From positions 1 to 39,211 of the forward strand of contig CAMLYL010000018.1 in the NCBI GenBank assembly GCA_946491665.1: 39,211 nucleotides of DNA. Direction: 5' to 3'. The notes beneath the pieces were generated by a model. The model had not been told where the DNA came from and made no database searches. It worked only from the letters and a program-made list of their open reading frames with translations. Origin of the DNA: an uncultured Lachnospiraceae bacterium (lineage in GTDB: Bacteria; Bacillota; Clostridia; Lachnospirales; Lachnospiraceae). How positions within the stretch are numbered: position 1 is the first letter of the stretch; each line of letters starts with the position of its first letter. Shown piece after piece: positions 22,791 to 31,517 of this stretch. Made by a program: the position numbers and the translations under genes.

Positions 22791-23937
22791 ATATATCGAA
22801 AAATATCGCATGCAGATGGATAAGATAACTTTATCTGAGTCTGCTGACCAGAGAATCCTGGATGATCTCCTGAAGGCTGAAGCCGGGAAAGGAGAATCTT
22901 ATATAAAAAGACCGCAGAAACATATCCGTGCAGCCGCAGCTGCCGCTGCCGTGATCATCGCCGGTTCTGCCGCGGCTGCCGCAGGCGCCGCCATACATGG
23001 AATCATCATTCGTTCTGAGAAAACAGAATCAGAGCTGGAGGACTCCGGAGCATCAACTGTAAATGTCGGCGAATCTTATTATTATGATCTGCTGGCAGGG
23101 GACTCCGGTGAAATCTACGCCCTTACAGACAATGACTATTACGGAGAGCTGACAGAACAGCACGCCATTGTCTGGAAAAGCGCCGACCAGTGTGACACCT
23201 GGGAATCCGTTCTCTTTCAGCCGGATGATCTGAATGAGGAAAGTTCTCTGTTTGCAGGAGATCTTCGGGAAGGCCCATCCGGAATTGAGGCGGTTGTCAT
23301 TATCCAGGAAGACGATCCGAACGGGAACGGCAGCTATACCAACCGGGTATATCAGGTTTCCGCAGACTCCTTCGTGGAATACAATATGGATGAAGTATAT
23401 GCTCTGCTGGGAAGTCAGGATCATTTATTTAATGTAAAATATGTGAATGATCACGTCATAGCCCTGATAGCTGCCGAAACATGTCTGCTGTATGATACCG
23501 ATACACAGGAAATAATAAAAGAATTGCCCTATGATTTAACCATGGGATGTCTGCTCACTCAGGATCAGTTCCTGATATTGGGGAAAGAGATCAGCGCCTG
23601 TCTGGACGCAGACACGCTGGAGGAACAGGCGCCGGATCCGGGATTACAGGAGTTTGTCCGGGCCATGTTTGCCAGCAACGGCAATGATGTGTTCCCTCCC
23701 ATGCAGGCTCAGGATGACACAATTATCTGTGTAACGGCCACGGGCATCTATGAATATTGTGCCGGAGAAACGAAACAGATCAGACAGCTGTCATCTGTGG
23801 CGGCATTCGGCAATCATGCATTAAACGGTCTTCTTCCGGTCTGCCGGGGACAGGAAAATGAATATTATGTATGCATATTCGGAGGTACCGGCATGAATTT
23901 ATGGAAAATTGACAGCGATACAGAAGAAATGAAATAA
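22780..23937 (+). CDS. Membrane anti-sigma factor candidate with large outer domain
   Basis: The 385-residue protein has a cytoplasmic N-terminus of about 50 residues, one alanine-rich membrane segment (about 51-77) and an outer domain of about 300 residues. Its start overlaps the ECF gene by 11 bases, an arrangement typical of an anti-sigma factor controlling its sigma partner. The outer domain has an Asp-box-like patch, KSADQCDTWESV, and repeating strands, so a beta-propeller sensor is possible. No zinc-binding HxxxCxxC motif of classic anti-sigma factors is seen. Function is inferred from context, not from a recognised domain. Confidence 0.7.
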   Translation: MPDKYIEKYRMQMDKITLSESADQRILDDLLKAEAGKGESYIKRPQKHIRAAAAAAAVIIAGSAAAAAGAAIHGIIIRSEKTESELEDSGASTVNVGESYYYDLLAGDSGEIYALTDNDYYGELTEQHAIVWKSADQCDTWESVLFQPDDLNEESSLFAGDLREGPSGIEAVVIIQEDDPNGNGSYTNRVYQVSADSFVEYNMDEVYALLGSQDHLFNVKYVNDHVIALIAAETCLLYDTDTQEIIKELPYDLTMGCLLTQDQFLILGKEISACLDADTLEEQAPDPGLQEFVRAMFASNGNDVFPPMQAQDDTIICVTATGIYEYCAGETKQIRQLSSVAAFGNHALNGLLPVCRGQENEYYVCIFGGTGMNLWKIDSDTEEMK

Positions 23938-23964
23938 ACTTAACAAAAAGAAAGGAGGGTTACT

Positions 23965-24201
23965 ATGGCAGGCTTCAGTTCGGATTATATACCATCGTTT
24001 TCAACAATGCTGCTTGATAAACATAAGAACGGCAGGTTCTGGTATGAAACCAAATGTCCGCGCTGCGGGAATGATGATGTCAGCGAAAAAAACATCAACG
24101 AAACCGCATATATAGTATGTGAAAAATGTGGATATATGGAAAAAGCAGAAAGAAAAGAACGAATAACGAGCAAAAAATCGCACAAAGAAAAAGATGCATG
24201 A
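23965..24201 (+). CDS. Small zinc-ribbon protein
   Basis: This 78-residue protein has C31, C34, C52 and C55 in CPRCG and CEKCG, spaced as in a zinc ribbon, followed by a lysine-rich tail. AAGGAGGG precedes the start and it follows the anti-sigma gene by 27 bases, so it may be part of that operon and ends at a strong terminator. I do not recognise a family. Nucleic-acid binding or a metal-site role is possible. Confidence 0.7.
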   Translation: MAGFSSDYIPSFSTMLLDKHKNGRFWYETKCPRCGNDDVSEKNINETAYIVCEKCGYMEKAERKERITSKKSHKEKDA

Positions 24202-24207
24202 GCATAA

Positions 24208-24250
24208 ATACCGGAAACCTTTCACTTTTCAGGTTTCCGGTATTTTTTAT
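24208..24250 (+). terminator. Intrinsic terminator of the sigma factor operon
   Basis: ATACCGGAAACCT (24208-24220) pairs perfectly with AGGTTTCCGGTAT (24231-24243), and a T run follows. It separates the sigma operon from mutS2. Confidence 0.88.
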
Positions 24251-24278
24251 GCTGTTTTCAGAAAACCCGGATTATGAT

Positions 24279-24360
24279 ATAATAGGAGCACTTAGCGAGG
24301 TATTTTCGAGCTTAGTGCGAGTCATGCTGTGCATAATAGGAGCACTTAGCGAGGTATTTT
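24279..24360 (+). repeat. 54-base tandem repeat, 1.5 copies (locus B)
   Basis: The same 54-base unit as at 10077-10168 starts here at 24279 and again at 24333; the second copy ends at GAGGTATTTT, just before the mutS2 ribosome site. The extended -10 motif TGATATAAT (24275-24283) opens it, and TTTTCA lies 17 bases before TATAAT, so this can be the mutS2 promoter with a repeated leader. Compared with locus A, the only shared change is AGT to AGC in both units. Confidence 0.75.
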
Positions 24361-24374
24361 TGAGGAAACAGATT

Positions 24375-26750
24375 ATGAATCAGAAAGTATTAAAAGTTTT
24401 AGAATATGACAAAATAATTTCTCTTCTTATGGAGCAGGCCACCTCAGATTCCGGCCGGGAGCTGTGCCAGAACCTGCTTCCCATGACTGATCCGGAACGG
24501 ATCGAACAGGCACAGAGGGAAACGGGCGACGCCTTAAACCGGATTTTCCGCAGAGGAACCCTCTCCTTCTCCGGCCTTAAAAATCCCGGCTTTCAGATGA
24601 AGCGCCTGGAAATCGGGGGCACTCTGAACATTGACGATCTGCTGATGATCTGCCGTCTGCTGGAAATCGCCAAACGCGCAAAGTCCTACTCCCGGGAAGT
24701 CCGCGAGGACACTCCCGCCGATTCACTGGACGAGCTGTTTGCCGGTCTGGAACCGCTGACGCCTTTATGCGACGAGATCCGCAGATGTATTATTTCTTCC
24801 GATGAGATTGCGGACGATGCCAGCCCGAAGCTGCACAGCATCCGGCGTTCCATCCGGAATATCAATGATAAAATTCACAGTTCCATGAACAGCCTGCTGA
24901 ACAGTTCCACTACCCGTTCCTATCTGCAGGACGCAGTCATCACCATGCGCAATGACCGCTACTGTCTTCCGGTAAAAGCAGAGTATAAGAACCAGGTGCC
25001 GGGCATGATTCATGACCAGTCCTCCACAGGCTCCACGCTCTTCATTGAGCCTATGTCTGTGGTAAAGCTGAATAATGACCTGAAGGAAGCCTTTCTGCAG
25101 GAAAAAGCGGAAATCGAAGTGATTCTGGCGGATCTCAGCAATAAAACCGGAGAATACGCTGCGGAAATCATACGGAACTACAAGCTTCTCACCCGGCTGG
25201 ATTTTATTTTTGCCAAAGGGAAGCTGGCGAAAATACACAACGGTATGGCTCCCGTCTTCAACAGCGAGGGACGGATCCATATCCGCAAAGGACGGCATCC
25301 GCTTCTGGATCCCAAACGCGTCGTTCCCATTGATGTATGGCTGGGTGAGGATTTCCATCTGCTGATTATCACCGGTCCCAACACCGGCGGCAAGACAGTC
25401 TCTCTGAAAACAGTGGGACTTCTGACGCTGATGGGGCAGGCAGGACTTCACATTCCCGCCGCAGATCGCTCCGAGCTTTCTATCTTTAAACAGATTTACG
25501 CGGATATCGGGGATGAACAGAGTATTGAGCAGAATCTGAGTACGTTTTCCTCTCATATGACCAACATTGTGTCAATCCTGAAAAAGGCCAACCGGGGAAG
25601 CCTGGTGCTTTTTGACGAGCTCTGTGCCGGGACAGATCCCGATGAGGGCGCAGCCCTGGCTATTTCGATTCTGGATCAGCTTCGCCGCAGAGGCATCCGC
25701 ACAATGTCCACAACCCATTACAGTGAAATCAAGCTTTATGCGCTTTCCACAGAGGGCGTGGAAAACGCCTGCTGTGAATTTGATGTGGAGACACTGAGCC
25801 CCACTTACCATCTTCTGATCGGAATTCCCGGCAAAAGCAACGCCTTTGCCATCTCACAGAAGCTGGGGCTCGCGCCCAGGCTGATCGAAGACGCCAGAAA
25901 CCGGATTTCCAAGGAAAATGAAAGCTTCGAGGATGTTATTGCCGATCTGGAAGAAAGCCGCCGTACCATCCAGCGGGAACAGGCGGAAATCAGCCGTTAC
26001 AAGGCAGAAGCGGAAGAACTGAAGAAACAGCTGGAAGCCAGACAGGAAAAGCTGAACCAGAGCCGTGACCGGATTCTCCGGGAGGCGAATGAACAGGCCG
26101 CAGCCATCTTAAAAGAGGCGAAAGATACTGCCGATGAAACCATCCGCAACTTCCATAAATTCGGAAAGGCCGGAATTGATGCAGCCGCCATGGAAAAAGA
26201 ACGCGAGAAGGTCCGGAAAAAAATGACCTCCGCACAGAAAAAGGCTTCTGTTGCAAACAAACCGGTGGAGAACACAAATGTTCCCAAAAAACTCCGTCTG
26301 GGAGACAGCGTAAAAGTCCTCAGCATGAATCTGAAAGGTACTGTCCATACGCTTCCGGACGCCAGGGGCAATCTTTTTGTCCAGATGGGTATCCTTCGTT
26401 ATCAGGTCAACATTAAAGATCTGGTACTTCTGGAAGACGAGAATCCGATTCAGGCCCGTGCGCCGAAAACCGGAGCAGGAAAACTGAAAATGTCCAAAAC
26501 GCTTTCTGTCTCTCCTGAGATCAATCTGATCGGCATGACAGTGGACGAAGCAATGTCCGTGCTGGACAAATATCTGGATGACGCCTATCTGGCTCATCTG
26601 AAAAGTGTCCGGATCGTTCACGGCAAAGGAACCGGCGCGCTTCGGAAAGCAGTACAGAACCATTTGAAACGGCAAAAATATGTATCCGAATTCCATCTGG
26701 GCGAATTCGGGGAGGGAGACGCAGGCGTGACGATTGCCACCTTTGAATAA
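24375..26750 (+). CDS. mutS2: MutS2 family ATPase (RqcU-like)
   Basis: This 791-residue protein is a MutS-fold ATPase. In Bacillus subtilis the family acts on collided ribosomes and feeds ribosome quality control; in other bacteria it suppresses recombination. The MutS core and lever domains precede the Walker A motif GPNTGGKT (near residue 335), Walker B LVLFDELCAGTDP and STTHYSEIK. A long charged coiled coil (about 510-640) and a C-terminal Smr domain with HGKGTGALR follow. The usual Smr motif LDLRG reads INLIG here. The frame is open far upstream, but the start at 24375 gives the family length and has GAGGAAA before it. It is followed in 44 bases by the response regulator. Confidence 0.92.
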   Translation: MNQKVLKVLEYDKIISLLMEQATSDSGRELCQNLLPMTDPERIEQAQRETGDALNRIFRRGTLSFSGLKNPGFQMKRLEIGGTLNIDDLLMICRLLEIAKRAKSYSREVREDTPADSLDELFAGLEPLTPLCDEIRRCIISSDEIADDASPKLHSIRRSIRNINDKIHSSMNSLLNSSTTRSYLQDAVITMRNDRYCLPVKAEYKNQVPGMIHDQSSTGSTLFIEPMSVVKLNNDLKEAFLQEKAEIEVILADLSNKTGEYAAEIIRNYKLLTRLDFIFAKGKLAKIHNGMAPVFNSEGRIHIRKGRHPLLDPKRVVPIDVWLGEDFHLLIITGPNTGGKTVSLKTVGLLTLMGQAGLHIPAADRSELSIFKQIYADIGDEQSIEQNLSTFSSHMTNIVSILKKANRGSLVLFDELCAGTDPDEGAALAISILDQLRRRGIRTMSTTHYSEIKLYALSTEGVENACCEFDVETLSPTYHLLIGIPGKSNAFAISQKLGLAPRLIEDARNRISKENESFEDVIADLEESRRTIQREQAEISRYKAEAEELKKQLEARQEKLNQSRDRILREANEQAAAILKEAKDTADETIRNFHKFGKAGIDAAAMEKEREKVRKKMTSAQKKASVANKPVENTNVPKKLRLGDSVKVLSMNLKGTVHTLPDARGNLFVQMGILRYQVNIKDLVLLEDENPIQARAPKTGAGKLKMSKTLSVSPEINLIGMTVDEAMSVLDKYLDDAYLAHLKSVRIVHGKGTGALRKAVQNHLKRQKYVSEFHLGEFGEGDAGVTIATFE

Positions 26751-26794
26751 GGCCGGACATCATTCCTGATTCTTCGCAAAAAAAGGAGAAAAAC

Positions 26795-27493
26795 ATGGCA
26801 ACAAAACAAAAAATTCTCATTGTAGATGACGACGACAACATCGCGGAGCTGATCTCCCTGTATCTGATCAAGGAATGTTACGATACAAAGACCGTCGGCG
26901 ACGGAGAATCCGCTCTTCTGGAGTATAAAAACTATCAGCCGGATCTGATTCTGCTGGATCTGATGCTTCCGGGCATTGACGGCTATCAGGTCTGCCGTGA
27001 GATCCGCGCGCAGTCCAATGTACCGATCATCATGCTTTCCGCCAAAGGCGAAGTATTTGATAAAGTTCTGGGACTGGAGCTGGGTGCGGATGATTATATT
27101 ATCAAACCCTTTGACTCCAAGGAGATGGTGGCCCGGGTCAAGGCAGTTCTCCGGCGCTACCAGACTGCCGCTCCGAAAAAACAGGATCCGGACATCAAGT
27201 GTGTAGAATACCCGGATCTTGTCATTAATCTGACCAACTATTCTGTTTTATATAAAAATCAGGTCATTGACATGCCGCCCAAGGAACTGGAGCTTTTATA
27301 CTTCCTCGCCTCCTCCCCGAATCAGGTATTCACCCGCGAACAGCTCCTGGACAATATCTGGGGCTACGAATATCTGGGCGACACCCGCACCGTAGACGTT
27401 CATGTCAAACGTCTCCGGGAAAAAATCAAGGATCACAAAAACTGGGGAATCACTACCGTCTGGGGAATCGGCTACAAGTTTGAAACACGGTAA
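26795..27493 (+). CDS. OmpR/PhoB-family response regulator
   Basis: This 232-residue protein has a receiver domain with D11-D13 and the phospho-acceptor D55 (LILLDLMLPG), the conserved K in IIKPFD near residue 106, and a C-terminal winged helix domain with RTVDVHVKRLREKI. It is paired with the histidine kinase that starts 15 bases after its stop. The signal is not evident from the window, as no target genes adjoin. Confidence 0.92.
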   Translation: MATKQKILIVDDDDNIAELISLYLIKECYDTKTVGDGESALLEYKNYQPDLILLDLMLPGIDGYQVCREIRAQSNVPIIMLSAKGEVFDKVLGLELGADDYIIKPFDSKEMVARVKAVLRRYQTAAPKKQDPDIKCVEYPDLVINLTNYSVLYKNQVIDMPPKELELLYFLASSPNQVFTREQLLDNIWGYEYLGDTRTVDVHVKRLREKIKDHKNWGITTVWGIGYKFETR

Positions 27494-27508
27494 AGAGGTG
27501 ATCCATCC

Positions 27509-28636
27509 ATGACAGTAAAATCAAAAAAGCAAAACGCCAGACAAAACAGAGAACGTCAGAAAGAGCCTCGCATGAAAAGGAGGCTCCTTTTGCGTATGAT
27601 TCTGGCCTATATTCTCTTTGTAATCGTCGGATTTATCGGGACAACCCGGCTGGCTGCCAGAAATGATCATCCTCTGATGGATGTCACCGCGACCCTTTCC
27701 GATATCCGTGAATATTTTCTCAGCGGTTCCTACTTTAAGACCTGGCTGATTCTCTGTCTGGCCGGTCTCATTCTTCTATTTGTATACATCCTGACTATCC
27801 ACCATCCGCTGAAGCGCATGATCCAGTCCGCGGCAGCTTATGCTGACGGAGAGTATCAGACGCCGATACCTGTTTATCGGGAGGACGAACTGGGATTTCT
27901 TGCAAACGTCATGAACTTTATGGCCCGGGAGCTGGATTCTCTGGAGGAGGACCAGAGAAAATTCATCTCCAATATTTCTCATGATTTCCGCTCTCCCCTG
28001 ACTTCCATTAAAGGCTACGCGGAAGCCATGGCTGACGGAACGATTCCTCCGGAGCTGCAGGAAAAATACCTGAACATTATAGTTTTTGAATCAGAACGGC
28101 TGGAAAAGCTTACTCAGAGCCTTCTGGAACTGAACAAATACAGCGCCGGCGGCATTTACCTGGATCTCAGCGTCTTTGACATCAATGACCAGATCCGCCG
28201 CACAATTCTCACCTTTGAGGGCCGCTGCCAGGAAAAGAATCTGGGATTCGAACTGCATCTTCAGCAGGGCGGTCTGCATGTAAAAGCAGATGCCGCCAAA
28301 ATCGATCAGGTGCTTCACAACCTTATCGACAATGCTGTGAAATTCAGCAATCCCAATTCTTCTATTGTTATCGAAACTACGCTGCGGAACGGAAAGGCCT
28401 TTATCTCCATCAAGGATTCCGGCATCGGCATTCCCAGAGACAGCCTCAGTAAAATCTGGGAACGTTTCTACAAGACGGATCTTTCCCGGGGCAGAGATAA
28501 AAAGGGTACCGGCCTGGGCCTCGCCATTGTAAAAGAAATTATTCATGCCCATCATGAAAACATTAATGTTATCAGTACGGAAGGCGTCGGCACGGAATTT
28601 ATCTTTTCGCTCACTCCGCCCCGTCCGCAGAACTGA
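27509..28636 (+). CDS. Sensor histidine kinase
   Basis: This 375-residue kinase has two membrane segments (about 27-46 and 79-97) with a very short outer loop of about 30 residues. A HAMP domain (about 98-150), H158 in the HisKA dimerisation domain (ISHDFRSPLTSIKGY), and an ATPase domain with N-box HNLIDNAVKF, DSGIGIP and GTGLGLAIVKEI follow. The short outer loop suggests it senses the membrane or a partner protein. It is co-transcribed with the preceding response regulator. Confidence 0.92.
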   Translation: MTVKSKKQNARQNRERQKEPRMKRRLLLRMILAYILFVIVGFIGTTRLAARNDHPLMDVTATLSDIREYFLSGSYFKTWLILCLAGLILLFVYILTIHHPLKRMIQSAAAYADGEYQTPIPVYREDELGFLANVMNFMARELDSLEEDQRKFISNISHDFRSPLTSIKGYAEAMADGTIPPELQEKYLNIIVFESERLEKLTQSLLELNKYSAGGIYLDLSVFDINDQIRRTILTFEGRCQEKNLGFELHLQQGGLHVKADAAKIDQVLHNLIDNAVKFSNPNSSIVIETTLRNGKAFISIKDSGIGIPRDSLSKIWERFYKTDLSRGRDKKGTGLGLAIVKEIIHAHHENINVISTEGVGTEFIFSLTPPRPQN

Positions 28637-28664
28637 TTTCCGGATTTGTTCACCCCTTTTTGTC

Positions 28665-28693
28665 TTGTACGAAAGACTTCCCTGGACTATAAT
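28665..28693 (+). promoter_or_regulatory. Sigma-A promoter for the phosphohexomutase
   Basis: TTGTAC and TATAAT are separated by 17 bases, with a leader of about 35 bases to the start at 28735. It makes the mutase independent of the two-component operon. Confidence 0.75.
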
Positions 28694-28734
28694 GAGACCA
28701 GGATCGAAAAATATTCCATAAAGGAGCAAAACAT

Positions 28735-30279
28735 ATGTCCATTTCAAAAAAAGACTTTTTAAAACTGCAGAACGGAAGCGATATCAGAGGTGTCGCCTGC
28801 GAAGGCATTGAGGGAGAACATGTTAATCTGACCTCAGAAGCAGCCTTTGCCATCGGACAGGCCTTTGCCCTCTGGCTGATGAAAAAACGGAATCTGAAGC
28901 CGGAAGAATGTATTGTAGGCGTCGGTATGGATTCCCGGATCACCGGCCCGAAACTGAAAGCCGCAATCATAAAAGGCCTGATGTCACAGGGAATTTACGT
29001 CTCCAACTGCGGGATGGCATCCACCCCGGCCATGTTCATGTCTATCGTCTATCCGGAAACACAATACGACGGCGCATGTATGATTACTGCCAGTCATCTC
29101 CCCTTTAACCGGAACGGAATCAAATTCTTTGACCGGGACGGCGGACTGGAACACGACGATATCACCGAAATCCTTGCCATAGCCGCTGATTTGTCCCCTT
29201 CTGTTTCCGCGGAAATGCTGGAAGCCGATGTGGCTGTATCAGATAACCGCTATACAGAGATGGAACTGCTGGATCTGTATGCAGCAAAGCTCTGTATGAA
29301 AATCAGCAGCGATCTCTCCAATGATGATTACGCAGACGATCCGCTGGCCGGTTTGAAGATTGTAGTAGATGCAGGAAACGGCGCCGGAGGGTTCTTTGCC
29401 ACAAATGTTCTCGCAGAACTGGGCGCGGATATCACCGGCAGCAATTACCTGGAGCCGGACGGAACCTTCCCCAATCATATTCCCAATCCGGAAAATAAAG
29501 AGGCCATGAAGTCCATCTGCGACGCCACAGTAGCTGCGCATGCAGATCTGGGACTGATCTTTGACACTGATGTGGACCGCATGTCTGCCGTTCTGTCTGA
29601 CGGCACACCAATTAACCGCGACTCCATTATCGCCATGATTGCCGCGATTCTGGCTCCCGATTACCCGGGCAGCACGATTATTACAGACTCCGTGACTTCA
29701 GACCGTCTTACAGACTTTCTGGAGCGCCGTCTGGGGTTAAAGCATCTGTGCTTCAAACGCGGCTATAAAAATGTCATTAACAAGTGCAGAGAGCTGAATG
29801 CCGCAGGAGAAATCAGTCCCCTGGCCATGGAAACCTCCGGCCACGGGTGCCTGAAGGAAAACTACTATCTGGATGACGGCGCTTACCTGGCCGTGAAACT
29901 GGTAGTTGCGGTCGCAAAAGCAAAAAAACAGGGAAAAACCATAGATCATCTGATTGCAGATTTTGACACTGTATGCGCTCCCCGCGAGGTCAGATTCCCT
30001 ATTCTGACAGAGGATTTTAAATCTTACGGAACTTCCGTACTGGAAGAGTTCAAAAACCGCGCGGCTGCCTCCGGTTATGAACTTCCTTTCTCTTATGAGG
30101 GCATCCGAATCCGCTTTGCCGGCGTATGCAGCGGCTGGGTTCTTCTGAGAGCTTCACTTCATGATCCTGTAATGGTTATGAACCTGGAAGGCAGGACAGA
30201 GACTGATCTGGAAATAATTACCGGTATTACCCAGAGTCTTATGGAAGGCTTCGAGTATCTGGATATATCGGCACTGTAA
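28735..30279 (+). CDS. Phosphomannomutase/phosphoglucomutase family
   Basis: This 514-residue alpha-D-phosphohexomutase moves a phosphate between C1 and C6 of a hexose phosphate. The phospho-serine S120 lies in TASHLPFNRNG, the magnesium loop is D277-x-D279-x-D281 (FDTDVDR), and the sugar-specificity loop is in METSGHG. The C-terminal phosphate-binding domain is present (YEGIRIRF). In this group both glucose-1-phosphate and mannose-1-phosphate forms occur, so the precise substrate is open. It would feed cell-wall or exopolysaccharide sugar pathways. Confidence 0.88.
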   Translation: MSISKKDFLKLQNGSDIRGVACEGIEGEHVNLTSEAAFAIGQAFALWLMKKRNLKPEECIVGVGMDSRITGPKLKAAIIKGLMSQGIYVSNCGMASTPAMFMSIVYPETQYDGACMITASHLPFNRNGIKFFDRDGGLEHDDITEILAIAADLSPSVSAEMLEADVAVSDNRYTEMELLDLYAAKLCMKISSDLSNDDYADDPLAGLKIVVDAGNGAGGFFATNVLAELGADITGSNYLEPDGTFPNHIPNPENKEAMKSICDATVAAHADLGLIFDTDVDRMSAVLSDGTPINRDSIIAMIAAILAPDYPGSTIITDSVTSDRLTDFLERRLGLKHLCFKRGYKNVINKCRELNAAGEISPLAMETSGHGCLKENYYLDDGAYLAVKLVVAVAKAKKQGKTIDHLIADFDTVCAPREVRFPILTEDFKSYGTSVLEEFKNRAAASGYELPFSYEGIRIRFAGVCSGWVLLRASLHDPVMVMNLEGRTETDLEIITGITQSLMEGFEYLDISAL

Positions 30280-30303
30280 AAAGAATACGAACTGTACAGC
30301 ATG

Positions 30304-30340
30304 AAAAAGCTGCATCCTGGGCGGGATGCAGCTTTTTCGC
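30304..30340 (+). terminator. Intrinsic terminator of the phosphohexomutase gene
   Basis: A 14-bp perfect stem (30304-30317 with 30324-30337) has a six-base loop and ends in TTTTT. It begins 25 bases past the stop codon. Confidence 0.75.
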
Positions 30341-30737
30341 TTTACACTTTTTCAAGTATAAAATTAGGAGTTTGGTTTTTTATGAAGGTTTGGTATTTAT
30401 ATAAATTGAGATATTTCAAATTTGTTTTGTTCTTTTTCAAGAACAAGTTTATAATACCCTATGTTTTGCAAAATGAGAAATAGATTTTTCCTGCATATTA
30501 ATCACTTTTTCTTATTATTTATAATTCCTGTATATTTTTTCTATTATTTCGTATGCATTTTATACAACAGATTCTTTACTCTCGCCTTACATTATATGCA
30601 CAATCACCCGAAACATTTCATGTCTGTTAATTATTTGGCAGTTTTTTTATTGAATTTCTCCTTTATAAAAAATGCATAAATTAACTAAAAACTCACTTAT
30701 TTTGACAATATTGCAGTCATTTTATGATATTATACGG
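30341..30737. other. AT-rich gene-poor interval
   Basis: About 400 bases of strongly AT-rich sequence between the two terminators of convergent units. Open frames here (for example 30461-30679) would encode only hydrophobic, Phe-rich chains without ribosome sites or recognisable domains, so I call no gene. I see no repeat, tRNA or promoter of note. Confidence 0.6.
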
Positions 30738-30778
30738 CAAAAAATCCCCCGAAAACCATATTGCGGTTTTCGGGGGAT
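30738..30778 (-). terminator. Intrinsic terminator of the ribosomal operon
   Basis: On the minus strand ATCCCCCGAAAACC (30765-30778) pairs perfectly with its complement at 30744-30757, and a T run follows. It lies 15 bases after rplQ and ends the alpha operon. Confidence 0.9.
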
Positions 30779-30792
30779 TATCCCTCATCTGA

Positions 30793-31317
30793 TTAAACCA
30801 GCTCGAGAACTACCTGCATAGCGCCGTCACCCTTACGGGGTCCGATCTTTACGATACGTGTATATCCGCCATTGCGGTCTTTATACTTGGGTGCGATCTC
30901 AGTAAATAACTTATCTACCAGATCTACCTTCTTTGTATCTCTCTTCTTTGCGCCGGTCTCTACTACCGGATAAAGAACCTTCAGCATCTGTCTTCTTGCA
31001 TGAAGACGGGAAGGCATATCCTTTTTAATAGTTTTGTCAACTTCGTCATATACGGTCACTTTCTTGCCGTCTACAACCTCTTTGACTCTCTTGCCGTCTT
31101 TATCTTTGCGGGCAACTTTAGCTTTTACAGTTACCTCCTCAAAGTTATCAGCCTCTTTTACTGCGGAAGCAATCAGGCCCTCAGCAACTTTGCGAACCTC
31201 TTTTGCTCTTGCCTCTGTAGTAATGATCTTTCCATTGTACAGCAGTGCTGTAACCTGATTTCTGATCAGGGCCTTTCTCTGGTCAGATGTTCTTCCTAAT
31301 TTACGATACTTTGCCAT
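30793..31317 (-). CDS. rplQ: 50S ribosomal protein L17
   Basis: The 174-residue chain starts and ends as normal L17 ([20 protein letters not shown] and [20 protein letters not shown]), but carries an insertion of about 50 residues between 53 and 100, just before the LHARRQ motif. Typical L17 is about 116-130 residues. The inserted stretch is highly charged ([17 protein letters not shown]). I recall similar long forms in Lachnospiraceae, so this is likely lineage-specific, not an error. It ends the alpha operon. Confidence 0.93.
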   Translation of the reverse strand: MAKYRKLGRTSDQRKALIRNQVTALLYNGKIITTEARAKEVRKVAEGLIASAVKEADNFEEVTVKAKVARKDKDGKRVKEVVDGKKVTVYDEVDKTIKKDMPSRLHARRQMLKVLYPVVETGAKKRDTKKVDLVDKLFTEIAPKYKDRNGGYTRIVKIGPRKGDGAMQVVLELV

Positions 31318-31345
31318 TTTTCAGTCCTCCAATCTTGTGGCACAT

Positions 31346-31373
31346 CCGGCAGCGCTCCCTGGTCTTATCCACC
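31346..31373 (-). repeat. rpoA-rplQ spacer repeat, copy 1
   Basis: One of two near-identical segments of about 28 bases in the 200-base rpoA-rplQ spacer. On plus it contains CAGCGCTC followed by CTTATCC. The partner is at 31452-31480, about 106 bases away. The centre CAGCGCTC also recurs in the rpsD-rpoA spacer (near 32506). There is no open frame that fits both. It may be an RNA-folding or protein-binding motif. Confidence 0.5.
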
Positions 31374-31451
31374 GAATGCTCGTACACGGCTCTGCCATGT
31401 ACCTGTATGACCCGCAGGCCATTACATTAGTTCCTCCACTCATGAAACTGA

Positions 31452-31480
31452 CCGGGCAGCGCTCATCGGACTTATCCGCC
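31452..31480 (-). repeat. rpoA-rplQ spacer repeat, copy 2
   Basis: Second copy of the segment described at 31346-31373, with one inserted base and about five changes. Read with the first copy it makes the spacer between rpoA and rplQ unusual for its repeated content. Confidence 0.5.
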
Positions 31481-31517
31481 CCGCCATATGAGTTATTCGA
31501 ACCTTCAGCTGAGACGA

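Noticed and set aside
24765-25556. A 263-residue open frame on the minus strand
   Set aside because: It is antisense to the MutS2 core and has no start signal.
30301-30679. Two small hydrophobic frames in the AT-rich interval
   Set aside because: They overlap a terminator and AT-rich sequence, with no ribosome site and biased Phe/Tyr composition.
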